Origin: Calendula officinalis | Lineage: Eukaryota > Streptophyta > Magnoliopsida > Asterales > Asteraceae | NCBI GenBank assembly: GCA_963853835.1 | Contig: OY970828.1 | Location: 18,214,977 to 18,278,976, forward strand | Direction: 5' to 3' | DNA length: 64,000 bases | Part shown: piece after piece, positions 9,962-22,868 of the stretch | How positions within the stretch are numbered: position 1 is the first letter of the stretch | Layout of the letters: each line of letters opens with the position of its first letter | Position numbers and translations under genes: made by a program | Notes under the pieces: generated by a model | The model's database searches: none | What the model saw: only the letters and a program-made list of their open reading frames with translations | Told to the model about the DNA's origin: nothing

Positions 9962-12900
9962 AACAAGTTCGGCCCGAAGTCGTCACTGTTCCCGGCCCGA
10001 ACTTCATTTTCGGCCCGAACTTCAACCTCGACCCCAACTTCAACCTCGGCCCGAACTCCGACCTCGGCCCGAACTTCAACCTCGGCCCGAACATCATCCT
10101 CGGCCCGAACACCGAACTTCGGCCCGAACACCACTTCGGCCTGAACACCACTTCGGCCCGAACATCCCACTTCGGCCCAAACACCACTTTGGCCCGAACA
10201 TCCCTCTTCGGCCCGAACTCTTCAATATCCAAGATTGTGTGACAAAAGGTGCTATACTAAAACATTCATAACTTTCAGCTCGGGTGTCCGTTTCACGCCC
10301 ACGAGTAACCAAAATAGCTGGTTCGTTCGTCACTGCCAAGAACAAGTTCGGCCCGAACTCTTCACTGTTCCCGGACCGAACTTCATTTTCGGCCCGAACT
10401 TCATTTTCTGCCCGAACTTCAACCTCGGCCCGAACTCCGACCTCGGCCCGAACTTCAACCTCGGCCCGAACATCATCATCGGCCCCAACACCGAACTTCG
10501 GCCCGAACACCACTTCGGCCTGAACACCACTTCGGCCCGAACATCCCACTTCGGCCCGAACACCACTTCGGCCCGAACATCCCTCTTCGGCCCGAACTCT
10601 TCAATATCCAAGATAGTGTGACAAAAGGTGCTATACTAAAACATTCATAACTTTCAGCTCGGGTGTCCGTTTCACGCCCACGAATAACTAAAATAGCTGG
10701 TTCGTTCGTCACTGCCAAGAACAAGTTCGGCCCGAACTCTTCATTGTTCGCGGCCCGAACTTCATTTTCGGCCAGAACTTCAACCTCGGCCCGAACTCCG
10801 ACCTCGGCCCGAACTTCAACCTCGGCCCGAACATCATCCTCGGCCCGAACACCGAACTTCAGCCCGAACACCACTTCGGCCCGAACATCCCACTTCGTCC
10901 CGAACATCCCTCTTCGGCCCGGACTATTCAATATCCAAGATTGTGTGACAAAAGGTGCTATACTAAAACATTCATAACTTTTAGCTCGGGTGTCCGTTTC
11001 ACGCCCACGAGTAACCAAAATAGCTGGTTCGTTCGTCACTGCCAAGAACAAGTTCGGCCTGAATTCTTCACTGTTCCCGGCCCGAACTTCATTTTCGGCC
11101 GAACTTCAACCTCGGCCCCAACTTCAACCTCGGCCCGAACTCCGACCTCGGCCCGAACTTCAACCTCGGCCCGAACATCATCCTCGGCCCGAACACCGAA
11201 CTTCGGCCCGAACACCACTTCGGCCTGAACACCACTTCGGCCCGAACATCCCACTTCGGCCCGAACACCACTTCGACCCGAACATCCCTCTTCGGCCCGA
11301 ACTCTTCAATATCCAAGATTGTGTGACAAAAGGTGCTATACTAAAACATTCATAACTTTCAGCTCGGGTGTCCGTTTCACGCCCACGAGTAACCAAAATA
11401 GCTGGTTCGTTCGTCACTGCCAAGAACAAGTTCGGCCCGAACTTTTCACTGTTCCCGGCCCGAACTTCATTTTCGGCCCGAACTTCAACCTCGGCCCGAA
11501 CTTCAAACTCGGCCCGAACTCCGACCTCGGCCCGAACTTCAACCTCGGCCCGAACATCATCCTCGGCTCGAACACCGAACTTCGGCCCGAACACCACTTC
11601 AGCCCGAACACCACTTCGGCCCGAACATCCCTCTTCGGCCTGAACATCACTTCGGCCCGAACATCCCTCTTCGGCCCGAACTCTTCAATATCCAAGATTG
11701 TGTGACAAAAGGTGCTATACTAAAACATTCATAACTTTCAGCTCGGGTGTCCGTTTCACGCCCACGAGTAACCAAAATAGCTGGTTCATTCGTCACTGCG
11801 AAGAACAAGTTCGGCCCGAACTCTTCACTCTTCCCGGCCCGAACTTCAACCTCGGCCCGAACTTCAACCTCAGCTCGAACTCCGACCTCGGTCCGAACTT
11901 CAACCTCGGCCCGAACATCATCCTCGACCCGAACACCGAACTTCGGCCCGAACACCACTTCGGCCCGAACATCCCACTTCGGCCCGAACACCACTTCGGC
12001 CCGAACATCCCTCTTCGGCCCGAACTCTTCAATATCCAAGATTGTGTGACAAAAGGTGCTATACTAAAACATTCATAATTTTCAGCTCGGGTGTCCGTTT
12101 CACGCCCACGAGTAACCAAAATAGCTGGTCCGTTCGTCACTGCCAAGAACAAGTTCAGCCCGAACTCTTCACTGTTCCTGGCCCGAACTTCATTTTCGGC
12201 CCGAACTTCAACCTCGGCCCGAACTACGACCTCGGCCCGAACTTCAACCTCGGCCCGAACATCATCCTCGGCCCCAACACCGAACTTCGGCCCGAACACC
12301 ACTTCGGCCTGAACACCACTTCGGCCCGAACATCCCACTTCGGCCCGAACACCACTTCGGCCCGAACATCCCTCTTCGGCCCGAACTCTTCAATATCCAA
12401 GATTGTGTGACAAAAGGTGCTATACTAAAACATTCATAACTTTCAGCTCGGGTGTCCGTTTCACGCCCACGAGTAACCAAAATAGCTGGTTCGTTCGTCA
12501 CTGCCAAGAACAAGTTCGACCCGAACTCTTCACTGTTCCCGGCCCGAACTTCATTTTCGGCCCGAACTTCAACCTCGGCCCGAACTTCAACCTCGGCCCG
12601 AACTCCGACCTCGGCCCGAACTTCAACCACGACCCGAACATCATCCTCGGCCCGAACACCGAACTTCGGCCCGAACATCCCACTTCGGCCCGAACACCAC
12701 TTCGGCCCGAACACCACTTCGGCCCGAACATCCCTCTTCGGCCCGAACTCTTCAATATCCAAGATTGTGTGACAAAAGGTGCTATACTAAAACATTCATA
12801 ACTTTTAGCTCGGGTGTCCATTTCACGCCCACGAGTAACCAAAATAGCTGGTTCGTTCGTCACTGCCAAGAACAAGTTCGGCCCGAATTCTTCACTGTTC

Positions 12901-15900
12901 CTGGCCCGAACTTCATTTTCGGCCCGAACTTCAACCACGGCCCCAACTTCAACCTCGGCCCGAACTCCGACCTCGACCCGAACTTCAACCTCGGCCCGAA
13001 CATCATCCTCGGCCCGAACACCGAACTTCGGCCCGAACACCACTTCGGCCTGAACACCACTTCGGCCCGAACATCCCACTTCGGCCCGAACACCACTTCG
13101 GCCCGAACATCCCTCTTCGGCCCGAACTCTACAATATCCAAGATTGTGTGACAAAAGGTGCTATACTAAAACATTCATAATTTTCAGCTCGGGTGTCCGT
13201 TTCACGCCCACGAGTAACCAAAATAGCTGGTTCGTTCGTCACTGCCAAGAACAAGTTCGGCCCGAACTCTTCACTGTTCCCGGCCCGAACTTCAACCTCG
13301 GCCCGAACTCCGACCTCGGCCCGAACTTCAACCTCAGCCCGAACATCATCCTCGGCCCGAAAATCATCCTCGGCCCCAACACCGAACTTCGGCCCGAACA
13401 CCACTTCGGCCCGAACACCACTTCGGCCCGAACATCCGACTTCGGCCCGAACACCACTTCGGCCCGAACATCCCTCTTCGGCCCGAATTCTTCAATATCC
13501 AAGATTGTGTGACAAAAGGTGCTCTATTAAAACATTCATAACTTTCAGCTCGGGTGTCCGTTTTACACCCACGAGTAACCAAAATAGCTGGTTCGTTCGT
13601 CACTGCCATGATCAAGTTCGGCCCAAACTCTTCACTGTTCCCGGCCCGAACTTCATTTTCGGCCCGAACTTCAACCTCGGCCTGAACTTCAACCTCGGCC
13701 CGAACTCCGACCTTGGCCCGAACTCCAACCTCGGCCCGAATATCATTCTCGGCCCGAACACCACTTCGGCCCGAACACCACTTCGGCCCGAACACCACTT
13801 CGGCCCGAACATCCCTCTTCGGCCCGAACTCTTCAATATCCAAGATTGTGTGACAAAAGCTGCTATACTAAAACATTCATAACTTTCAGCTCGGGTGTCC
13901 GTTTCACGCCCACGAGTAACCAAAATAGCTGGTTCGTTCGTCACTGCCAAGAACAAGTTCGACCCGAACTCTTCACTGTTCCCGGCTCGAACTTCATTTT
14001 CGGCCCGAACTTCAACCTCGGCCCGAATTTCAACCTCGGCCCGAACATCATCCTCGGCCCGAACACCGAACTTCGGCCCGAACACCACTTCGGCCCGAAC
14101 ATCCCACTTCGGCCCGAACACCACTTCGGCCCGAACATCCCTCTTCGGCCCGAACTCTTCAATATCCAAGATTGTGTGACAAAAGGTGCTATACTAAAAC
14201 ATTCATAACTTTTAGCTCGGGTGTCCGTTTCACGCCCACGAGTAACCAAAATAGCTGGTTCGTTCGTCACTGCCAAGAACAAGTTCGGCCCGAAGTCTTC
14301 ACTGTTCCCGGCCCGAACTTCATTTTCGGCCCGAACTTCAACCTCGACTCCAACTTCAACCTCGGCCCGAACTCCGACCTCGGCCCGAACTTCAACCTCG
14401 GCCCGAACATCATCCTCGGCCCGAACACCGAACTTCGGCCCGAACACCACTTCGGCCTGAACACCACTTCGGCCCGAACATCCCACTTCGGCCCAAACAC
14501 CACTTCGGCCCGAACATCCCTCTTCGGCCCGAACTCTTCAATATCCAAGATTGTGTGACAAAAGGTGCTATACTAAAACATTCATAACTTTCAGCTCGGG
14601 TGTCCGTTTCACGCCCACGAGTAACCAAAATAGCTGGTTCGTTCGTCACTGCCAAGAACAAGTTCGACCCGAACTCTTCACTATTCCCGGCCCGAACTTC
14701 ATTTTCGGCCCGAACTTCAACCTCGGCCCGAACTTCAACCTCGGCCCGAACTCCAACCTCGGCCCGAACTTCAACCACGGCCGGAACATCATCCTCGGCC
14801 CGAACACCGAACTTCGGCCCGAACACCACTTCGGCCCGAACATCCCACTTCGGCTCGAACACCACTTCGGCCCGAACATCCCTCTTCGGCCCGAACTCTT
14901 CAATATCCAAGATTGTGTGACAAAAGGTGCTATACTAAAACATTCATAACTTTCAGCTCAGGTGTCCGTTTCACGCCCACGAGTAACCAAAATAGCTGGT
15001 TCGTTCGTCACTGCCAAGAACAAGTTCGGCCCGAACTCTTCACTGTTCCCGGCCCGAATTTCATTTTCGGCCCGAACTTCAACCTCGGCCCGAACTTCAA
15101 ACTCGGCCCGAACTCCGACCTCGGCCCGAACTTCAACCTCGGCCCGAACATCATCCTCGGCTCGAACACCGAACTTCGGCCCGAACACCACTTCAGCCCG
15201 AACACCACTTCGGCCCGAACATCCCTCTTCGGCCTGAACATCACTTCGGCCCGAACATCCCTCTTCGGCCCGAACTCTTCAATATCCAAGATTGTGTGAC
15301 AAAAGGTGTTATACTAAAACATTCATAACTTTCAGCTCGGGTGTCCGTTTTACGCCCACGAGTAACCAAAATAGCTGGTTCATTCGTCACTGCGAAGAAC
15401 AAGTTCGGCCCGAACTCTTCACTGTTCCCGGCCCGAACTTCAACCTCGGCCCGAACTTCAACCTCGGCTCGAACTCCGACCTCGGTCCGAACTTCAACCT
15501 CGGCCCGAACATCATCCTCGACCCGAACACCGAACTTCGGCCCGAACACCACTTCGGCCCGAACATCCCACTTCGGCCCGAAGATCCCTCTTCGGCCCGA
15601 ACTCTTCAATATCCAAGATTGTGGGACAAAAGGTGCTATACTAAAACATTCATAATTTTCAGCTCGGGTGTCCGTTTCACGCCCACGAGTAACCAAAATA
15701 GCTGGTTCGTTCGTCACTGCCAAGAACAAGTTCGGCCCGAACTCTTCACTATTCCCGGCCCGAACTTCATTTTCGGCCCGAACTTCAACCTCGGCCCGAA
15801 CTCCGACCTCGGCCCGAACTTCAACCTCGGCCCGATCATCATCCTCGACCCGAACATCATCCTCGGCCCCAACACCGAACTTCGGCCCGAACACCACTTC

Positions 15901-17824
15901 GGCCTGAACACCACTTCGGCCCGAACATCCCACTTCGGCCCGAACATCCCTCTTCGGCCCGAACTCTTCAATATCCAAGATTGTGTGACAAAAGGTGCTA
16001 TACTAAAACATTCATAACTTTCAGCTCGGGTGTCCGTTTCACGCCCACGAGTAACCAAAATAGCTGGTTCGTTCGTCACTGCCAAGAACAAGTTCGACCC
16101 GAACTCTTCACTGTTCCCGGCCCGAACTTCATTTTCGGCCCGAACTTCAACCTCGGCCCGAACTTCAACCTCGGCCCGAACTCCGACCTCGGCCCGAACT
16201 TCAACCACGGCCCGAACATCATCCTCGGCCCGAACACCGAACTTCGGCCCGAACATCCCACTTCGGCCCGAACACCACTTCGGCCTGAACATCCCTCTTC
16301 GGCCCGAACTCTTCAATATCCAAGATTGTGTGACAAAAGGTGCTATACTAAAACATTCATAACTTTTAGCTCGGGTGTCCGTTTCACGCCCACGAGTAAC
16401 CAAAATAGCTGGTTCGTTCGTCACTGCCAAGAACAAGTTCGGCCCGAATTCTTCACTGTTCCCGGCCCGAACTTCATTTTCGGCCCGAACTTCAACCTCG
16501 GCCGCAACTTCATTTTCGGCCCGAACTTCAACCTCGGCCGCAACTTCAACCTCGGCCCGAACTCCGACCTCGGCCCGAACTTCAACCTCGGCCCGAACAT
16601 CATCCTCGGCCCGAACACCGAACTTCGGCCCGAACACCACTTCGGCCTGAACACCACTTCGGCCCGAACATCCCTCTTCGGCCCGAACTCTTCAATATCC
16701 AAGATTGTGTGACAAAAGGTGCTATACTAAAACATTCATAATTTTCAGCTCGGGTGTCCGTTTCACGCCCACGAGTAACCAAAATAGCTGGTTCGTTCGT
16801 CACTGCCAAGAACAAGTTCGGCCCGAACTCTTCACTGTTCCCGGCCCGAACTTCAACCTCGGCCCGAACTCCGACCTCGGCCCGAACTTCAACCTCGGCC
16901 CGAACATCATCCTCGGCCCGAACATCATCCTCGGCCCCAACACCGAACTTCGGCCCGAACACCACTTCGGCCCGAACACCACTTCGGCCCGAACATCCGA
17001 CTTCGGCCCGAACACCACTTCGGCCCGAACATCCCTCTTCGGCCCGAATTCTTCAATATCCAAGATTGTGTGACAAAAGGTGCTATACTAAAACATTCAT
17101 AACTTTCAGCTCGGGTGTCCGTTTTACACCCACGAGTAACCAAAATAGCTGGTTCGTTCGTCACTGCCATGATCAAGTTCGGCCCGAACTCTTCACTGTT
17201 CCCGGCCCGAACTTCATTTTCGGCCCGAACTTCAACCTCGGCCCGAACTTCAACCTCGGCCCGAACTCCGACCTCGGCCCGAACTCCGACCTCGGCCCGA
17301 ACTCCGACCTCGGCCCGAACATCATTCTCGGCCCGAACACCGAACTTCGGCCCGAACACCACTTCGGCCCGAACACCACTTCGGCCCGAACATCCCTCTT
17401 CGGCCCGAACTCTTCAATATCCAAGATTGTGTGACAAAAGGTGCTATACTAAAACATTCATAACTTTTAGCTCGGGTGTCCGTTTCACGCCCACGAGTAA
17501 CCAAAATAGCTGGTTCGTTCGTCACTGCCAAGAACAAGTTCGGCCCGAATTCTTCACTGTTCCCGGCCCGAACTTCATTTTCGGCCCGAACTTCAACCTC
17601 GGCCGCAACTTCATTTTCGGCCCGAACTTCAACCTCGGCCGCAACTTCAACCTCGGCCCGAACTCCGACCTCGGCCCGAACTTCAACCACGGCCCGAACA
17701 TCATCCTCGGCCCGAACACCGAACTTCGGCCCGAACACCACTTCGGCCCGAACATCCCACTTCGGCCCGAACACCACTTCGGCCCGAACATCCCTCTTCG
17801 GCCCGAACTCTTCAATATCCAAGA
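9962..17824 (+). repeat. Satellite segment: irregular mosaic of monomer types
   Basis: Anchors: 10235, 10614 (agatagtgtg variant), 10941, 11319, 11698, 12042, 12403, 12765, 13144, 13505, 13846, 14172, 14551, 14913, 15292, 15619, 15981, 16326, 16705, 17066 and 17427. The same core and block types as in the first 10 kb occur in changed order. A long period is not obvious, but 11319-11698-12042 and 14913-15292-15619 repeat one three-monomer order about 3.59 kb apart. The monomer at 17427 is the longest simple one, 398 bp. Nothing but satellite is present. Confidence 0.8.
16326..17824 (+). repeat. Monomers with CGGCCG subrepeat variant
   Basis: The monomers anchored at 16326 and 17427 have a local 36-bp duplication in the block: a ttcatttt subrepeat plus a ttcaacctcggccgcaac subrepeat, present twice (about 16483-16554 and 17563-17648). 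The cggccgcaac variant replaces the usual cggcccgaac and gives the palindrome CGGCCG. I saw it clearly only in these two monomers, 1.1 kb apart, so it probably spread by one local exchange. Confidence 0.75.
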
Positions 17825-20800
17825 TTGTGTGACAAAAGGTGCTATACTAAAACATTCATAACTTTTAGCTCGGGTGTCCGTTTCACGCCCACGAGTAACC
17901 AAAATAGCTGGTTCGTTCGTCACTGCCAAGAACAAGTTCGGCCCGAATTCTTCACTGTTCCCGGCCCGAACTTCATTTTCGGCCCGAACTTCAACCTCGG
18001 CCCCAACTTCAACCTCGGCCCGAACTCCGACCTCGGCCCGAACTTCAACCTCGGCCCGAACATCATCCTCGGCCCGAACACCGAACTTCGGCCTGAACAC
18101 CACTTCGGCCTGAACACCACTTCGGCCCGAACATCCCACTTCGGCCCGAACACCACTTCGGCCCGAACATCCCTCTTCGGCCCGAACTCTTCAATATCCA
18201 AGATTGTGTGACAAAAGGTGCTATACTAAAACATTCATAACTTTCAGCTCGGGTGTCCGTTTCACGCCCACGAGTAACCAAAATTGCTGGTTCGTTCGTC
18301 ACTGCCAAGAACAAGTTCGGCCCGAACTCTTCACTGTTCCCGGCCCGAACTTCATTTTCGGCCCGAACTTCAACCTCGGCCCGAACTTCAACCTCGGCCC
18401 GAACTCCGACCTCGGCCCGAACTTCAACCTCGGCCCGAACATCATCCTCGGCTCGAACACCGAACTTCGGCCCGAACACCACTTCAGCCCGAACACCACT
18501 TCGGCCCGAACATCCCACTTCGGCCCGAACACCACTTCGGCCCGAACATCCCTCTTCGGCCCTAACTCTTCAATATCCAAGATTGTGTGACAAAAGGTGC
18601 TATACTAAAACATTCATAACTTTCAGCTCGGGTATCCGTTTCACGCCCACGAGTAACCAAAATAGTTGGTTCGTTCGTCACTGCCAAGAACAAGTTCGAC
18701 CCGAACTCTTCACTGTTCCCGGCCCGAACTTCATTTTCGGCCCGAACTTCAACCTCGGCCCGAACTTCAACCTCGGCCCGAACTCCGACCTCGGCCCGAA
18801 CTTCAACCACGGCCCGAACATCATCCTCGGCCCGAACACCGAACTTCGGCCCGAACACCACTTCGGCCCGAACATCCCACTTCGGCCCGAACACCACTTC
18901 GGCCCGAACATCCCTCTTCGGCCCGAACTCTTCAATATCCAAGATTGTGTGACAAAAGGTGCTATACTAAAACATTCATAACTTTTAGCTCGGTTGTCCG
19001 TTTCACGCCCACGAGTAACCAAAATAGCTGGTTCGTTCGTCACTGCCAAGAACAAGTTCGGCCCGAATTCTTCACTGTTCCCGGCCCGAACTTCATTTTC
19101 GGCCCGAACTTCAACCTCGGCCCCAACTTCAACCTCGGCCCGAACTCCGACCTCGGCCCGAACTTCAACCTCGGCCCGAACATCATCCTCGGCCCGAACA
19201 CCGAACTTCGGCCTGAACACCACTTCGGCCTGAACACCACTTCGGCCTGAACACCACTTCGGCCCGAACATCCCACTTCGGCCCGAACACCACTTCGGCC
19301 CGAACATCCCTTTTCGGCCCGAACTCTTCAATATCCAAGATTGTGTGACAAAAGGTGCTATACTAAAACATTTATAACTTTCAGCTCGGGTGTCCGTTTC
19401 ACGCCCACGAGTAACCAAAATAGCTGGTTCGTTCGTCACTGCCAAGAACAAGTTCGGCCCGAACTCTTCACTGTTCCCGGCCCGAACTTCATTTTCGGCC
19501 CGAACTTCAACCTCGGCCCGAACTTCAACCTCGGCCCGAACTCCGACCTCGGCCCGAACTTCAACCTCGGCCCGAACATCATCCTCGGCTCGAACACCGA
19601 ACTTCGGCCCGAACACCACTTCAGCCCGAACACCACTTCGGCCCGAACATCCCACTTCGGCCCGAACACCACTTCGGCCCGAACATCCCTCTTCGGCCCT
19701 AACTCTTCAATATCCAAGATTGTGTGACAAAAGGTGCTATACTAAAACATTCATAACTTTCAGCTCGGGTGTCCGTTTTACACCCACGAGTAACCAAAAT
19801 AGCTGGTTCGTTCGTCACTGCCATGATCAAGTTCGGCCCGAACTCTTCACTGTTCCCGGCCCGAACTTCATTTTCGGCTCGAACTTCAACCTCGGCCCGA
19901 ACTTCAACCTCGGCCCGAACTCCGACCTCGGCCCGAACTTCAACCACGGCCCGAACATCATCCTCGGCCCGAACATCATTCTCGGCCCGAACACCACTTC
20001 GGCCCGAACATCCCACTTCGGCCCGAACACCACTTCGGCCCGAACATCCCTCTTCGGCCCTAACTCTTCAATATCCAAGATTGTGTGACAAAAGGTGCTA
20101 TACTAAAACATTCATAACTTTCAGCTCGGGTGTCCGTTTCACGCCCACGAGTAACCAAAATAGCTGGTTCGTTCGTCACTGCCAAGAACAAGTTTGGCCC
20201 GAACTCTTCACTGTTCCCGGCCCGAACTTCATTTTCGGCCCGAACTTCAACCTCGGCCCGAACTTCAACCTCGGCCCGAACTCCGACCTCGGCCCGAACT
20301 TCAACCACGGCCCGAACATCATCCTCGGCCCGAACACCGAACTTCGGCCCGAACACCACTTCGGCCCGAACATCCCACTTCGGCCCGAACACCACTTCGG
20401 CCCGAACATCCCTCTTCGGCCCGAACTCTTCAATATCCCAGATTGTGTGACAAAAGGTGCTATACTAAAACATTCATAACTTTTAGCTCGGGTGTCCGTT
20501 TCACGCCCATGAGTAACCAAAATAGCTGGTTCGTTCGTCACTGCCAAGAACAAGTTCGGCCCGAATTCTTCACTGTTCCCGGCCCGAACTTCATTTTCGG
20601 CCCGAACTTCAACCTCGGCCCCAACTTCAACCTCGGCCCGAACTCCGACCTCGGCCCGAACTTCAACCTCGGCCCGAACATCATCCTCGGCCCGAACACC
20701 GAACTTCGGCCTGAACACCACTTCGGCCTGAACACCACTTCGGCCCGAACATCCCACTTCGGCCCGAACACCACTTCGGCCCGAACATCCCTCTTCGGCC

Positions 20801-22193
20801 CGAACTCTTCAATATCCAAGATTGTGTGACAAAAGGTGCTATACTAAAACATTCATAACTTTCAGCTCGGGTGTCCGTTTCACGCCCACGAGTAACCAAA
20901 ATAGCTGGTTCGTTCGTCACTGCCAAGAACAAGTTCGGCCCGAACTCTTCACTGTTCCCGGCCCGAACTTCATTTTCGGCCCGAACTTCAACCTCGGCCC
21001 GAACTTCAACCTCGGCCCGAACTCCGACCTCGGCCCGAACTTCAACCTCGGCCCGAACATCATCCTCGGCTCGAACACCGAACTTCGGCCCAAACACCAC
21101 TTCAGCCCGAACACCACTTCGGCCCGAACATCCCACTTCGGCCCGAACACCACTTCGGCCCGAACATCCCTCTTCGGCCCGAACTCTTCAATATCCAAGA
21201 TTGTGTGACAAAAGGTGCTATACTAAAACATTCATAACTTTTAGCTCGGTTGTCCGTTTCACGCCCACGAGTAACCAAAATAGCTGGTTCGTTCGTCACT
21301 GCCAAGAACAAGTTCGGCCCGAATTCTTCACTGTTCCCGGCCCGAACTTCATTTTCGGCCCGAACTTCAACCTCGGCCCCAACTTCAACCTCGGCCCGAA
21401 CTCCGACCTCGGCCCGAACTTCAACCTCGGCCCGAACATCATCCTCGGCCCGAACACCGAACTTCGGCCTGAACACCACTACGGCCTGAACACCACTTCG
21501 GCCCGAACATCCCACTTCGGCCCGAACATCCCTCTTCGGCCCGAACTCTTCAATATCCAAGATTGTGTGACAAAAGGTGCTATACTAAAACATTCATAAC
21601 TTTCAGCTCGGGTGTCCGTTTCACGCCCACGAGTAACCAAAATAGCTGGTTCGTTCGTCACTGCCAAGAACAAGTTCGGCCCGAACTCTTCACTGTTCCC
21701 GGCCCGAACTTCATTTTCGGCCCGAACTTCAACCTCGGCCCGAACTTCAACCTCGGCCCGAACTCCGACCTCGGCCCGAACTTCAACCTCGGCCCGAACA
21801 TCATCCTCGGCTCGAACACCGAACTTCGGCCCGAACACCACTTCAGCCCGAACACCACTTCGGCCCGAACATCCCACTTCGGCCCGAACACCACTTCGGC
21901 CCGAACATCCCTCTTCGGCCCGAACTCTTCAATATCCAAGATTGTGTGACAAAAGGTGCTATACTAAAACATTCATAATTTTCAGCTCGGGTGTCCGTTT
22001 CACGCCCACGAGTAACCAAAATAGCTGGTTCGTTCGTCACTGACAAGAACAAGTTCGGCCCGAACTCTTCACTGTTCCCGGCCCGAACTTCAACCTCGGC
22101 CCGAACTCCGACCTCGGCCCGAACTTCAACCTCGGCCCGAACATCATCCTCGGCCCGAACATCATCCTCGGCCCCAACACCGAACTTCGGCCC
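17825..22193 (+). repeat. Short-period higher-order satellite segment
   Basis: Anchors: 17825, 18204, 18583, 18945, 19341, 19720, 20081, 20443, 20822, 21201, 21563 and 21942. Two monomer types keep returning as a pair. One has aacttttagc with gaattcttcactg and a ggccccaacttc subrepeat (17825, 18945, 20443, 21201). The next has aactttcagc with ggctcgaacaccg and ttcagcccgaac (18204, 19341, 20822, 21563). Pair spacings of about 1.13, 1.48 and 0.74 kb show two- to four-monomer cycles. Near-identity between the pairs suggests recent local exchange. Confidence 0.78.
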
Positions 22194-22302
22194 GAACACC
22201 ACTTCGGCCCGAACACCACTTCGGCCCGAACATCCGACTTCGGCCCGAACACCACTTCGGCCCGAACATCCCTCTTCGGCCCGAATTCTTCAATATCCAA
22301 GA

Positions 22303-22868
22303 TTGTGTGACAAAAGGTGCTATACTAAAACATTCATAAATGTCAGCTCGGGTGTCCGTTTTACACCCACAAGTAACCAAAATAGCTGGTTCGTTCGTAA
22401 CTGCCATGATCAAGTTCGGCCCGAACTCTTCACTGTTCCCGGCCCGAACTTCATTTTCGGCCCGAACTTCAACCTCGGCCCGAACTTCAACCTCGGCCCG
22501 AACTCCGACCTCGGCCCGAACTCCGACCTCGGCCCGAACTCCGACCTCGGTCCGAACATCATTCTCGGCCCGAACACCGAACTTCGGCCCGAACACCACT
22601 TCGGCCCGAACATCCCTCTTCGGCCCGAACTCTTCACTGTTCCCGGCCCGAACTTCATTTTCGGCCCGAACTTCAACCTCGGCCCGAACTTCAACCTCGG
22701 CCCGAACTCCGACCTCAGCCCGAACTTCAACCACGGCCCGAACATCATCCTCGGCCCGAACACCGAACTTCGGCCCGAACACCACTTCGGCCCGAACATC
22801 CCACTTCGGCCCGAACACCACTTCGGCCCGAACATCCCTCTTCGGCCCGAACTCTTCAATATCCCATA
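22303..22868 (+). repeat. 566-bp compound monomer with a missing core
   Basis: This interval is one full monomer followed by a second subrepeat block without the core in between. At 22619-22636 a single ttcggcccgaactcttca joins the end of one block directly to ctgttcccgg, the start of the next. Everything normally between the two copies of this 18-bp repeat is gone. The second block then runs to 22869 and ends with the unusual tcccatattgtg. The matching place in the second 25-kb copy (47872-48215) is an ordinary 344-bp monomer, 222 bp shorter. Confidence 0.85.
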
